A stretch of DNA of 64,000 bases from the NCBI RefSeq assembly GCF_009789195.1, contig NZ_WSTC01000001.1, positions 62,001-126,000 of the forward strand. The letters are read 5' to 3'. Origin of the DNA: Paenibacillus sp. MMS18-CY102. GTDB taxonomy: Bacteria; Bacillota; Bacilli; Paenibacillales; Paenibacillaceae. Below, piece by piece: positions 6,919-16,956 of the stretch. The notes beneath the pieces are model-generated. The model worked only from the letters and a program-made list of their open reading frames with translations, was not told the origin of the DNA and did not search any database. A program made the translations under genes and the position numbers. Numbering within the stretch: the first letter of the stretch is position 1; each line of letters starts with the position of its first letter.

Positions 6919-8982
6919 TTATTTAATAAACGCGTTCGGATCAATAATAAGTGCAACTTGGCCATCGCCAAGAATCGTTGCTCCAGAGATCGCTTTAACC
7001 GCTGGCAAATATTTGCCTAATGATTTGAGGACGATCTCGCTTTGGCCAATGAAGGAATCGATCATAAGGGCTGCAAGCTTCTCGCCCTTGCGAATAACGA
7101 CGATCTCGGTCTCTTGCTCTTCATCTTCATTGTACGAATCAATATCTAGCACTCGGCTGAGCGAAACGACTGGAATGACGCTGCCACGGAATTCTATCAT
7201 CTGGTTGCCATGAACCGTTGCGATTTTGTTCCGTTGAATAATTCCTGTTTCAACGATTGAAGAAAGTGGAATCGCGTATTTCTCATCGCCCATTTGAATC
7301 AGCATCGCAGCGATGATCGACAACGTAAGCGGCAGTTGAATCGAGAAGATCGTGCCTTTGCCAAGCTGCGAGCGGATGCTCACATGCCCGCCTAAGGAAG
7401 TAATTTTGGATTTTACAACATCAAGCCCTACGCCACGGCCCGAGAGGTCGGAAATTTTATCCGCTGTACTGAACCCAGGCGCAAAGATAAGCATCTGAAG
7501 CTGCTCTTCGGACAGTTTCTTCGCTTCATCCTCAGTCAATACGCCGTTTTTGATCGCTATGCGTGATACTTTAGCAGCATCGATGCCGTTTCCATCATCC
7601 TCAACCTCAATGAATACGTGGTTGCCGCTATGGAAAGCTCTTAAATGAACCGTTCCTGTATCTGATTTGCCCGCTGCAACACGGTCAGCCGGCATCTCTA
7701 CCCCATGGTCAAGCGAGTTTCGAAGCAAATGGACGAGTGGATCTCCAATCTCATCGATAACGGTACGATCCAGTTCAGTCTCTGCTCCCGTTATGACCAA
7801 ATCGATTTTTTTGTCTAAGTTTTTGGCAATATCCCGCACCATCCGAGGGAAACGGTTGAATACGGATTCGACCGGAACCATCCGGAGCTTCAAAACGATA
7901 TCCTGCAGGTCGGAACTAACCCGAGCCATATGCTCTACCGTTTCGCTAAGGTCGCCGCGCTTAATCTCGCTCGATAGCTGTTCAAGCCGAACACGGTCGA
8001 TCAATAGCTCGCTGAACAGATTCATAAGTGAATCCAATCGGTCGATATCTACCCGAATCGTCCGGTTTACAGCAGCTGTAGCTGTTGCAGCCGTTTGCGC
8101 TTTCGCCGCAGCTACCTGCTGTTTCGCTTCTTCACGTTGCGCAGGCGCAGCGCTTGGCGCTGCAGCTTTCGGAGCAGCGGATTGCTCGGATTGCGGTCCG
8201 TACAACTGGATGGACTCTGCATCCAGCAGTGTAACTTCCGCTAGTTCAACCTCCGATACCGACTCAATTCCATCTTTCAACGTTTGCTGGTCAGAAGATG
8301 AAATTAAGAATACGATAAACGACCGATCGAACTTATCTTGCTCGATATCTTGTACGGACGGGTCAGACTTGATAACCTCGCCGTTACGCTCAAGCACATC
8401 AAACACCATGTATGCGCGAACAGCTTTTAGGACGCAGTCCTCACGCAAGGTGACTTTGATGTAATAGGCTTGGCTGCCTGCTTCGATCGATTGCTTTAAT
8501 ACCGAGAGCTGGAAAATATCAAGCAGTTCATTGCCAGCGGAAGCGTTCCCGCCCACTGCGCTCGCTGCTGCCGTTGGAGCTGCCGGCGCGTTTGTTTTGT
8601 AATCACCTTTTACGATGGATTGCAGGGAAACGATTAATGCGGAAACGTCCGCTTTACCTGTGCCTCCGTCTACGACGTCTTGCACCATTGCTTCTAATGA
8701 ATCCAACCCTTTGAACAGCGTATCGAAGATGAAGCTATCCATCGATAGTTTGCTGTTGCGGACAAGGTCAAGCACGTTCTCCATCTCATGTGTCAATGAC
8801 GCGAGGTCCTCGAAACCCATTGTAGCGGACATGCCCTTTAGTGTATGAGCGGACCGGAAGATGACTTGAACAATGCTCAGATCTTGGGGGTCATTTTCCA
8901 GCTTCAGCAAATTTTCATTGAGCGCTTGCAGGTGATCATTCGATTCGTCGATAAACATTGACAAATATGCGTTCATGTCCAT
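6919..8982 (-). CDS. cheA: Chemotaxis histidine kinase CheA
   Basis: The 687-residue kinase has the usual five domains: P1 with phospho-accepting His46 in RSAHTLKGMSATMGF, a P2 CheY-binding region (about 150-265), an Ala/Gln-rich linker, P3 dimerisation (about 305-375), P4 ATPase with the N-box LLRNSLDHGVEMP and the DDGNGID and GRGVGLDVVK boxes, and P5 CheW-like (about 560-687). It phosphorylates CheY and CheB when receptors signal. The ATG at 8982 is preceded by GGAGGTG at 9-base spacing. Confidence 0.97.
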   Translation of the reverse strand: MDMNAYLSMFIDESNDHLQALNENLLKLENDPQDLSIVQVIFRSAHTLKGMSATMGFEDLASLTHEMENVLDLVRNSKLSMDSFIFDTLFKGLDSLEAMVQDVVDGGTGKADVSALIVSLQSIVKGDYKTNAPAAPTAAASAVGGNASAGNELLDIFQLSVLKQSIEAGSQAYYIKVTLREDCVLKAVRAYMVFDVLERNGEVIKSDPSVQDIEQDKFDRSFIVFLISSSDQQTLKDGIESVSEVELAEVTLLDAESIQLYGPQSEQSAAPKAAAPSAAPAQREEAKQQVAAAKAQTAATATAAVNRTIRVDIDRLDSLMNLFSELLIDRVRLEQLSSEIKRGDLSETVEHMARVSSDLQDIVLKLRMVPVESVFNRFPRMVRDIAKNLDKKIDLVITGAETELDRTVIDEIGDPLVHLLRNSLDHGVEMPADRVAAGKSDTGTVHLRAFHSGNHVFIEVEDDGNGIDAAKVSRIAIKNGVLTEDEAKKLSEEQLQMLIFAPGFSTADKISDLSGRGVGLDVVKSKITSLGGHVSIRSQLGKGTIFSIQLPLTLSIIAAMLIQMGDEKYAIPLSSIVETGIIQRNKIATVHGNQMIEFRGSVIPVVSLSRVLDIDSYNEDEEQETEIVVIRKGEKLAALMIDSFIGQSEIVLKSLGKYLPAVKAISGATILGDGQVALIIDPNAFIK

Positions 8983-9033
8983 ACTCGAGCACCTCCATAG
9001 ATTACTTCGCCGACTCTATTGCTTGTTTGTAAG

Positions 9034-10362
9034 TTAGCGGCGTTTTGCTACTGCATCAACGATTCGGCCTGAAATCCGGGGCAATGGCAATACATCCATC
9101 GCTGCGCCAATTTCGACTGCCGTTCGCGGCATCCCGTATACGACGCATGTTTCTTCCGATTCCGCAATCGTTGTTGCCGCCCCTTGTTCCCTTAAAAGCT
9201 TCATGCCTTTCGCTCCGTCACTGCCCATCCCTGTCATGATTACGGCATGCTTGCGCAGTTCTGTACACTGTACAGCCGACTCAAACAATACATCAACTGA
9301 CGGCCGATGGCCATTACGAGGCTCACTTTCTGTTAAATTCACATAATAACCGGAACGGTCCTTTGCGATTTCAAGATGGTATCCACCTGGTGCGATATAA
9401 ACCGTACCAGTCTCAATACGCTCGCCTTGAACAGCCTCTGTTACCCGAACTGCACTATAGGCATCAAGCCGCTGAGCAAGTGATTTCGTGAATTTGGCCG
9501 GCATATGTTGGACAACCAGCACCGGCGCCTCGAACTGATCCGGCAGCGAGCAGATCACTTCGTGCAACGCGCGTGGCCCACCAGTTGAAGTGCCAATAAC
9601 TACGAGATTATCAAATGATGTTGAACCTCTCGGTTTTAATTGGCGGCGTGGAACGTCCTCTTCTTCAGAAGAAGGAGAATGTACCGGTTCCGTAACTGGC
9701 TTCTTCAGGTTAGAAGCTGTGGAGCTGGCAGACGAAGCCAACTTGCATTCCGGCCGATCAGTCGCTGCTTGCTGACCATCCTTATCCTTGCTTTTCCAGC
9801 TATTAAGCGTCTCTTGCGTTTTCTTGGCACTGCGTTTCGTAATCGCGTTCCCGCTTAACATAACGTTGTGGCTAGCTGCCTGCCCTTGGCTGCCTCCCGG
9901 TCTCTTCCGTTCGGCCTGTGGACCGGCTTCAAATGTTCGATCTGAACGATAGCGGATCCGGCCAATCAATACAGCAATGCGCAACTTATCGCGCAGTTGT
10001 TCGCCAACTTGCTCAATATCAACTGATCCGTCAATAGCAGGCTTGCGAATAAAATCAAAAGCGCCGGTATGTAAGGCTTTAATCGTATCCCGCGTATTTT
10101 CTTCACTAATGCCTGACAACATGATGACAGGTAACGCACACTCTTTCATAATTCGCTTTAATGCTTCTAAGCCGTTCATGACAGGCATTTCTAAGTCCAT
10201 CGTTACAGCATCTGGTTTATACTGGCCAATTGCTTCAATCGCCTGGAGTCCGTTCGATGCAGTTGCGACAATCTCGAACTGTTTATCGTGGGACACAAGG
10301 TCGGAGATGATGGTCCGCATGAATGCGGAGTCGTCCACTACAAGCACACGATAAGGCGCCAT
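9034..10362 (-). CDS. cheB: Receptor methylesterase CheB
   Basis: The 442-residue protein has an N-terminal receiver domain with Asp56 (AVTMDLEMP) and a C-terminal methylesterase domain with the catalytic set Ser259 (GTSTGG), His286 (QHMP) and Asp382 (GMGSDG). It removes methyl groups from chemoreceptor glutamates and is activated by CheA phosphorylation. The linker between the domains (about 140-250) is long, polar and low in complexity, roughly 110 residues, well above the short linker of enteric CheB. GGGAGG precedes the ATG. Confidence 0.96.
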   Translation of the reverse strand: MAPYRVLVVDDSAFMRTIISDLVSHDKQFEIVATASNGLQAIEAIGQYKPDAVTMDLEMPVMNGLEALKRIMKECALPVIMLSGISEENTRDTIKALHTGAFDFIRKPAIDGSVDIEQVGEQLRDKLRIAVLIGRIRYRSDRTFEAGPQAERKRPGGSQGQAASHNVMLSGNAITKRSAKKTQETLNSWKSKDKDGQQAATDRPECKLASSASSTASNLKKPVTEPVHSPSSEEEDVPRRQLKPRGSTSFDNLVVIGTSTGGPRALHEVICSLPDQFEAPVLVVQHMPAKFTKSLAQRLDAYSAVRVTEAVQGERIETGTVYIAPGGYHLEIAKDRSGYYVNLTESEPRNGHRPSVDVLFESAVQCTELRKHAVIMTGMGSDGAKGMKLLREQGAATTIAESEETCVVYGMPRTAVEIGAAMDVLPLPRISGRIVDAVAKRR

Positions 10363-10385
10363 AATGCCCTCCCGATTCCAAAGGA

Positions 10386-11258
10386 TTATTTCATCAGTCT
10401 GATCATCTTGTTAAGAAATCCTTTGACACCACCGCTTGTTGCTTCACGCTGTGCAGGCAAATCTAGATATGCCCGAGCGAGCGCTTGAATGCCTCTTGTG
10501 GCTTCCGTTGCCGGATAAGCAATAGAGAACGGTGTTTGTTGCTTGACTGCACGGCTTACATTAGGGTCATCAGCAATGATTCCGAGCAATGGCACTTCAA
10601 TCCCCATAAACTTTTGGGCCGCCATCGCCATTTTGTCTGCGGTCTGAAGCCCTTCCCGGCGATCCATTGCCCGGTTGACTACAAGCCGAAACGCAGGATC
10701 ATGGCCAAGGGAACGGACCATTTTCATTAATGCATAAGCATCAGTAATCGCTGTAGGCTCAGGTGTCGTTACAACTATCGTTTCGTGAGCTGCCGCTATA
10801 AAGCTAGCAGCTTCCTTCGACAATCCTGCTCCTGTATCGAACAATAAATAATCATAGCGCCCCTGCAGTTTATCCAGTTGATCAATAAACTTCTCAAGTT
10901 GAGCGTCACTTAATTGAAGCAATTCGTTCATTCCTGAGCCACCGGCTACAAAATGCAAACCCTGCGGCCCAAGCTGAATAATATCCCAAATCGTTTTGTC
11001 CTGTTTCAATAGATGATAGATCGAATAAGTTGACGAATGCCCCATCAAAACATCAAGGTTCGCCATCCCGATATCAGCATCAAATACTAAAACACTTTTA
11101 CCAAGCCGCTGGAGTGCGAGTGCAAAGTTCAAGCTAAAGTTTGACTTGCCTACGCCCCCCTTGCCACTCGTTACCGTAATGATACGTGTACCTTTTCCTG
11201 TCGCGATCCTCTCGTTGTTGCGTATCAGGTTCCGAAGCGCCTCAGCTTGGTCATGCAT
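10386..11258 (-). CDS. flhG: MinD-type ATPase FlhG (YlxH)
   Basis: The 290-residue ParA/MinD ATPase has a deviant Walker A at residues 32-39 (GKGGVGKS), the DADIGMANLD switch and LLFDTGAG. The N-terminal DQAEALRNL stretch matches the FlhG motif that stimulates the FlhF GTPase. FlhG controls flagellar number and placement and helps assemble FliM/FliY C-ring pieces. The start overlaps the flhF stop by 8 bases. Confidence 0.93.
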   Translation of the reverse strand: MHDQAEALRNLIRNNERIATGKGTRIITVTSGKGGVGKSNFSLNFALALQRLGKSVLVFDADIGMANLDVLMGHSSTYSIYHLLKQDKTIWDIIQLGPQGLHFVAGGSGMNELLQLSDAQLEKFIDQLDKLQGRYDYLLFDTGAGLSKEAASFIAAAHETIVVTTPEPTAITDAYALMKMVRSLGHDPAFRLVVNRAMDRREGLQTADKMAMAAQKFMGIEVPLLGIIADDPNVSRAVKQQTPFSIAYPATEATRGIQALARAYLDLPAQREATSGGVKGFLNKMIRLMK

Positions 11259-12660
11259 GGACGGGTTCCCCTAACAAAAGTGCGACATAGGATTCAGCGT
11301 TGAATGGCGCTATGTCATCAGGCACGGTTTGTCCACTCGTTACATAGGCAGGCAATAAGCCAAATTCCAATGTAAGATTCATAAGCATTCCATATACATT
11401 GGTCTCATCCAATTTCGTGAATACCGCATTCTTGACGCCATACGGCAAAAACCGTTCAGCTACAACTGCCATATCTTTCGTTCGGCCAGTCATGCTCAGT
11501 ACAAGATAAGTGGAGCCTTCGGCATGTTTTTGGTTCATTAAACTGTTAACCTCAGACACATGCAGTTCACTCCGATAGTTGCGGCCCGCTGTATCCATCA
11601 GGATCATTTCTTGCTCCTGCAGGCGTTCGAATGCACGAGGCACCTCATTAGGAGAGAACACTACTTCCATCGGCACATTCAAAATATTGGCGTAAGTACG
11701 CAATTGGTCAACTGCTGCAATCCGGTAGGTGTCCGAAGTGATAAAGCCGACTTTACGCCCATGCTTAATCGTTTGTTCGGCAGCCAGCTTCGCAATTGTC
11801 GTTGTTTTGCCAACGCCTGTTGGGCCAACGAAGTAAATGACTCGCTCACCGCTCGCAATGCCTGAATGCTCAGAAGGCTTCAACCAACCCGTTAATTGAT
11901 TAGTGGCAAGTTTCCAAACCAAGCCAATATCTTCTAATCCTTGCTGTGCTTCTGGCAGTTGTTCGAGCTCATCAATGAGCTTGTCAATCCATTCCGTTGA
12001 GACTTCCTGTTCGTATAATCGCTCCCGTAAAGCCCGAAAAGCTGCAGGTTGCGATTCGGCAGCTTGTTGGCGGGAAAGCTTGAGAATCCATTCCTTCATA
12101 TCCCTAATCTCACTAATCAGCGCTTCCTCCGCAATCTGCCTCGTCGATGATTCACCACGTTCTTGTGTTACAGGCTGTTGCTGTGACCGTTGCGATTCAT
12201 CCGTACGAGCAGAGTGCATCTTTGTTGCAGCATGTGAATTGTGGGATAGTTCAGGCGGCTTCGTATTCATCGCTTGAATAACGGCTGCTGCCCGTTCTGC
12301 AGCGTTCATAGCATCTTCTTGATCTAAAACGGCAGTGGCAGCCGGCCTTGCATTCTGGCTTGTCCCCACAGGCAAGGCATTCTTGTTTCCTCCAGCGTAT
12401 GCAGCTGCAGCGGAAGCAACAGATCGTGTAGGCGCTTGCTTGGCTGATTGCGCAGAAGGGGCCTTGCGGCCCTTTTCTGATTGTCGAGAATCCGATTCAA
12501 CTGCTGCAACAACTTCCGTTTTGCGTTTTTTGAACATCCCCATGAAGCCGCCGATCTTAATTACCTTGGTGCTGATAATGATTGCTTCGCTTCCAAGATC
12601 GGTACGGATGAGCGGCATCGCTTCTGATACTTCATTCACAAGGTAAGTTTTTACTCTCAC
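11251..12660 (-). CDS. flhF: SRP-type GTPase FlhF
   Basis: The 469-residue protein has a basic N-terminal B domain (MRVKTYLVNE..., low-complexity to about 200), an N domain, and a G domain with [27 protein letters not shown] and TKLDET motifs. FlhF is a relative of Ffh and FtsY that marks the site of flagellar assembly; it dimerises with GTP and is switched off by FlhG. The start is a GTG that overlaps the flhA stop in a GTGA tetramer. Confidence 0.95.
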   Translation of the reverse strand: MRVKTYLVNEVSEAMPLIRTDLGSEAIIISTKVIKIGGFMGMFKKRKTEVVAAVESDSRQSEKGRKAPSAQSAKQAPTRSVASAAAAYAGGNKNALPVGTSQNARPAATAVLDQEDAMNAAERAAAVIQAMNTKPPELSHNSHAATKMHSARTDESQRSQQQPVTQERGESSTRQIAEEALISEIRDMKEWILKLSRQQAAESQPAAFRALRERLYEQEVSTEWIDKLIDELEQLPEAQQGLEDIGLVWKLATNQLTGWLKPSEHSGIASGERVIYFVGPTGVGKTTTIAKLAAEQTIKHGRKVGFITSDTYRIAAVDQLRTYANILNVPMEVVFSPNEVPRAFERLQEQEMILMDTAGRNYRSELHVSEVNSLMNQKHAEGSTYLVLSMTGRTKDMAVVAERFLPYGVKNAVFTKLDETNVYGMLMNLTLEFGLLPAYVTSGQTVPDDIAPFNAESYVALLLGEPVHA

Positions 12661-14690
12661 AGGTTCACCACCCCAACGCTTTGTACTTCGATGTTAGGCT
12701 CTAGCTCACTGTAAGACAACACAGGGACATCCTGCATCGTTCTTTCTACAAGCTTGCGCAAGTACATCCGAATGGTTGGCGAAGCGAGTACAACTGGCTG
12801 GTTGCCGGATTGAATTTGCTTCGTAACCTGTTCGGATAACTTCTGGTAAATTTGCTGCGTCGATACAGGATCGATGGATAAGTAGCTGCCTTGATCGGAT
12901 TGTTGAACCGATTCTGCAATTTTCTTTTCCAATCCTGGACCGACTGTAATAACACGAAGCATATCGCCGCTCGGCGAGAACTGCTGGGTAATTTGCCTTG
13001 ACAACGATTGGCGCACATACTCCGTAAGCACATCAGTGTCTTTCGTATATTGGCCTTGGTCAGCCAGCGTTTCAAAAATCGTAACCAAATCACGAATCGA
13101 AATTTTCTCACGCAGCAGTTTGGCGAGAACCTTCTGTACTTCCCCAATTGCAAGCACGTTCGGGATAAGCTCGTCGACCAGAGCAGGATAATTTTCTTTC
13201 ACATTCTCTACGAGCGACTTCGTCTCTTGTCGGCCAATCAGCTCATGCGCATGACGCTTCACAATTTCGGTCAAATGCGTCGCTACAACCGATGGCGGGT
13301 CAACGACTGTGTATCCCGATAACTCGGCACGTTCTTTCATTGCTTCATCGATCCACAGAGCCGGAAGCCCAAACGCTGGCTCTGTCGTTTCAATGCCGAT
13401 AATGGAATCATCCTCGAACCCAGGACTCATTGCTAAATAATGATTCAACAGCAAGTCTCCGCGAGCAACGATATTTCCTTTAATTTTGATGACATATTCA
13501 TTCGGTTTCAGCTGGATATTATCTCGAATCCGAATGACCGGTACGACCAGTCCGAGCTCAAGCGCACATTGGCGACGGATCATAATGATTCGGTCTAGCA
13601 AATCGCCGCCTTGCTGTGCATCGGCCAAAGGAATAAGCCCATAACCGAATTCGAACTCGATCGGATCGACGTTCAGCAAGCCAATAACGCTCTCTGGACT
13701 GCGAACCTCTTCGATTTGTTGTTCCTCGACGAGCATATCCTCTTCCTCTTGCTTTTTGTTCATATTCGATTGCAGCTTCCAGCCGGCGTACACCAGAATG
13801 CCGGCAATTGGAATCGTTGAAATTGGTCCAATCGGCGTAAAAATGCCAAGTAATGCAACGGTTCCTGCAACGATGTACAACAGCTTCGGATATTTGAGCA
13901 TTTGGGTAGTCAAATCTTCTGCCAAATTGCCTTCCGATGACGCTCGGGTTACGATCATGCCAGCTGCCGTTGAAATCAATAGCGCTGGGATTTGACTTAC
14001 GAGCCCGTCACCGATTGTTAGAATAGAATACGTATGTAGGGATTCACTGAATGGCATGCCGTGAATGGCCATACCGATTATGAAACCGCCAATCAGGTTA
14101 ATAAACAAAATGACGATGGCAGCAATCGCGTCACCTTTGACGAATTTGCTTGCACCATCCATCGCACCGTAGAAGTCTGCTTCCCGCTCGATTTTCGTAC
14201 GGCGCTCTCTTGCCTGATGCTCATTAATCAATCCAGCATTCAAATCCGCATCAATACTCATCTGCTTGCCAGGCATTGCGTCGAGCGTGAATCGTGCAGC
14301 TACTTCTGCTACCCGTTCAGAGCCTTTCGTAATTACGATGAATTGTACGACTACTAGAATAAGGAAGACGATAAAACCAATTGCAATTTCGCCGCCTGCT
14401 ACCCAGTTACCGAAGGTTTCAACAACGGAACCAGCTTCATGCTTACTCAAAATATTTCGTGTCGTCGAAACGTTGAGCGCGAGCCGGAACAGCGTAGTAA
14501 TGAGCAACACGGAAGGAAAGATCGAAAATTGCAAGGCGTCCTTCGTATTCATGGAGATGAGAAGGATCATTAATGCTGCTGAAATGTTAATAATGAGAAG
14601 CACGTCCATTAGGACAGTTGGGACAGGAATGACCATCATGAGCACGATGCCGATGATGCCGATCAATATGACCAGATCCCTAGGTTTCAT
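12657..14690 (-). CDS. flhA: Flagellar type III export gate protein FlhA
   Basis: The 677-residue FlhA has eight predicted membrane helices in the first about 310 residues, with the FHIPEP-family signature region containing RFTLDAMPGKQMSIDADLNAG, and a large cytosolic domain that docks chaperone-substrate complexes (about 345-677). It couples the proton gradient to export of rod, hook and filament subunits. GGGGGAAC precedes the ATG at 14690. Confidence 0.97.
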   Translation of the reverse strand: MKPRDLVILIGIIGIVLMMVIPVPTVLMDVLLIINISAALMILLISMNTKDALQFSIFPSVLLITTLFRLALNVSTTRNILSKHEAGSVVETFGNWVAGGEIAIGFIVFLILVVVQFIVITKGSERVAEVAARFTLDAMPGKQMSIDADLNAGLINEHQARERRTKIEREADFYGAMDGASKFVKGDAIAAIVILFINLIGGFIIGMAIHGMPFSESLHTYSILTIGDGLVSQIPALLISTAAGMIVTRASSEGNLAEDLTTQMLKYPKLLYIVAGTVALLGIFTPIGPISTIPIAGILVYAGWKLQSNMNKKQEEEDMLVEEQQIEEVRSPESVIGLLNVDPIEFEFGYGLIPLADAQQGGDLLDRIIMIRRQCALELGLVVPVIRIRDNIQLKPNEYVIKIKGNIVARGDLLLNHYLAMSPGFEDDSIIGIETTEPAFGLPALWIDEAMKERAELSGYTVVDPPSVVATHLTEIVKRHAHELIGRQETKSLVENVKENYPALVDELIPNVLAIGEVQKVLAKLLREKISIRDLVTIFETLADQGQYTKDTDVLTEYVRQSLSRQITQQFSPSGDMLRVITVGPGLEKKIAESVQQSDQGSYLSIDPVSTQQIYQKLSEQVTKQIQSGNQPVVLASPTIRMYLRKLVERTMQDVPVLSYSELEPNIEVQSVGVVNL

Positions 14691-14706
14691 GACGCGTTCC
14701 CCCGAT

Positions 14707-15816
14707 TCACGAAGATTTAGCTCGGCCTTTTAACTTATATACATATGCCAGTACTTCCGCCACCGCTTGAAACAGATCCGAGGGAATCGAGTCGCCGATT
14801 TCCGACCGATCGTACAACGCTCTGGCGAGCGGCTTGTTTTCCATCGTAATGACGCCGTGTTCCTTGGCTGTTTCCCGTATGCGCAATGCCACATGATCCA
14901 TACCTTTGGCGAGTACGACAGGCGCTTCCATCTTAGAAGCATCGTACTTCAACGCTACGGCGAAGTGAGTAGGGTTTGTGATGATAACGTCCGCTTTGGG
15001 CACATCCTGCATCATGCGCTGCAGTGCCATTTTCCGTTGGCGTTCCCGAATACGGCCTTTAATTAACGGGTTACCCTCTGTTTTCTTGAACTCGTCTTTA
15101 ATGTCTTGTTTGGACATTTTCAAGCCTTTTTCGTATTCATACTTCTTATAGAAGTAATCGCCTATAGCCAGAACAACGAGTATAACGCCAATTTCGATCC
15201 CTAACTTTAGTGCAATCCCGCCTGTGAAGCTAAGGACATATTCGACAGGCAAAGTATCCAATTGGATGATACGCCCCCATTGGCTCTTGAGTGTCATGAA
15301 GACAACCAAGCCAATGACGAGCAACTTTAGAATGTTCTTGACAAATTCCACGACGGTGCGCATCGAGAAGATGTTCTTGAACCCTTGGATCGGGCTCAAT
15401 TTGTTAAACTTCATCTTGAGCGGATCGCCTGTAAATAAGATACCGACTTGTACATAGTTGCCTAGTAAAGCAACTAACATCGCGATCGCGAAGATCGGCG
15501 CTAACATCATAAGCATTTCGTACATCAGCTTCGTGAATAGCGACATCACGTTGCCCGCCGTAAGATCGAGCGTTAACCAATCCTCGAACAAATCGCCGAA
15601 CAAAGCTAGAATACGCGTCTTGTAATATGGACCGATCATGAAGAAGCTCATAAATACGAATAAAAGAATGAAAGCCCCTGGCAGCTCCTGTGATTTGGCG
15701 ACCTGACCTTTCTCGCGAGCCTCTTGCCGTTTCTTCGGCGTTGCTGACTCTGTCTTTTCTTGGCTGAATAGCTGCAAATCAAGCGTAAACCGATACGGTG
15801 TAATGCGGGCTGTCAC
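14707..15816 (-). CDS. flhB: Flagellar export switch protein FlhB
   Basis: The 369-residue protein has four membrane helices (about 45-65, 95-125, 160-180, 200-220) and a cytosolic domain with the self-cleavage site Asn281-Pro282-Thr283-His284 in ITNPTHFAVALKYD. Cleavage at that site changes export from hook to filament substrates, on a signal from FliK. The N-terminus has the typical EKTESATPKKRQEAREKG segment. The start is a GTG behind TAAGGAGGTGA. A short FlhB-like protein (YlqH) is encoded elsewhere in the window. Confidence 0.96.
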   Translation of the reverse strand: MTARITPYRFTLDLQLFSQEKTESATPKKRQEAREKGQVAKSQELPGAFILLFVFMSFFMIGPYYKTRILALFGDLFEDWLTLDLTAGNVMSLFTKLMYEMLMMLAPIFAIAMLVALLGNYVQVGILFTGDPLKMKFNKLSPIQGFKNIFSMRTVVEFVKNILKLLVIGLVVFMTLKSQWGRIIQLDTLPVEYVLSFTGGIALKLGIEIGVILVVLAIGDYFYKKYEYEKGLKMSKQDIKDEFKKTEGNPLIKGRIRERQRKMALQRMMQDVPKADVIITNPTHFAVALKYDASKMEAPVVLAKGMDHVALRIRETAKEHGVITMENKPLARALYDRSEIGDSIPSDLFQAVAEVLAYVYKLKGRAKSS

Positions 15817-15861
15817 GAGGTCACCTCCTTAAGGAATGCTAGAGCCTTCGGAAGCGATTGC

Positions 15862-16653
15862 TCAACTGGCTTCTTTTCGTTGCAGCATCGTTAACAGTTG
15901 TTGAAGATGCTCAAACATGTTCGTGAATAAATGTTCAAACACGCCCGACATCGAAGGTAAAATAAGTGTCAACATGACAATGCCTATTAATATTTTGAGC
16001 GGCATGCCGATAACAAACACATTGTACTGCGGCGCTGTTTTCGCCAGAAACCCTAGCCCGACATCCGTTAAGAACATCGCAACAATGATTGGCGAAGCAA
16101 TCTGGAAAGCTAACATGAACGTTTCTGTAAACGCTAAAGCCATAAAGTTTGAAACATCGCCGCTGTAGATTTTTGCAAACAAGTCATTATCGAGCGGCAT
16201 CCATTTGTAACTGTCCATTAAAGCCGTAAGCAAGTAATGATGGCCATTCATGGACAAGAACACGAGCACGAGAATCATATACTTCAAGTTGCCCATCATC
16301 GGCGACGAGGCGCCAGTCATCGGGTCTACGACGTTCGACATCGCAAAACCCATTGAGAGATCCATTAAGGCGCCTGCCGTTTGCACGACGGTAAAGAACA
16401 GATAGACGACAAAGCCGAGAAGCAGACCGACTAATACTTCTCGAATGACGAACAAAATATAGGTGGCATCTGGCACGATGCTTTCCTTCACCCCATAAGT
16501 TAAAAAGACGATCAGGGTAAGGAAAAAGCCGAGACCGATTTTGAACGTTGTCGGTACGCCGCGCATCGAAAAAATGGGTGCCACGACGAAAAACGCTGTC
16601 ATTCGACAAAAGATTAGCAAAAAAATAGGGAACCCCTGTGCGATCAGCTCCAT
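15862..16653 (-). CDS. fliR: Flagellar export protein FliR
   Basis: The 263-residue membrane protein has about six hydrophobic helices and typical FliR features (FLLIFCRMTAFFVVAPIF near the N-terminus, MSMGFAMSNVVDPMTGA in the middle). FliR is one subunit of the FliPQR export gate. It sits between fliQ and flhB as in B. subtilis. Confidence 0.95.
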   Translation of the reverse strand: MELIAQGFPIFLLIFCRMTAFFVVAPIFSMRGVPTTFKIGLGFFLTLIVFLTYGVKESIVPDATYILFVIREVLVGLLLGFVVYLFFTVVQTAGALMDLSMGFAMSNVVDPMTGASSPMMGNLKYMILVLVFLSMNGHHYLLTALMDSYKWMPLDNDLFAKIYSGDVSNFMALAFTETFMLAFQIASPIIVAMFLTDVGLGFLAKTAPQYNVFVIGMPLKILIGIVMLTLILPSMSGVFEHLFTNMFEHLQQLLTMLQRKEAS

Positions 16654-16665
16654 CTTCCAACCAGC

Positions 16666-16935
16666 CTATCCGATATATTTGTACAAGTTGTTGAGCAGAT
16701 TGAAAGTAAAGTCAACCAGCGTATTAAGAATCCATGGCCCGAACACGATTATAGACACGAACACAGCCACAATTTTGGGAACAAAGGCTAGCGTTTGCTC
16801 CTGGATTTGCGTCGTAGCTTGGAAGATACTGACGATTAACCCGACGACAAGACCGATAATGAGCATCGGTGCGCTAGCTTTCAAAATGACGTAAACGGCT
16901 TGTCCGGCCAAACCGATAATAAATTCAGCACTCAT
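16666..16935 (-). CDS. fliQ: Flagellar export protein FliQ
   Basis: The 89-residue protein has two hydrophobic helices around the conserved GLVVGLIVSIFQATTQIQEQ core of FliQ. Four copies of FliQ join FliP5 and FliR1 in the helical export gate. AAAGGAACG precedes the ATG. Confidence 0.96.
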   Translation of the reverse strand: MSAEFIIGLAGQAVYVILKASAPMLIIGLVVGLIVSIFQATTQIQEQTLAFVPKIVAVFVSIIVFGPWILNTLVDFTFNLLNNLYKYIG

Positions 16936-16956
16936 CGCAAATCCGTTCCTTTCTGC

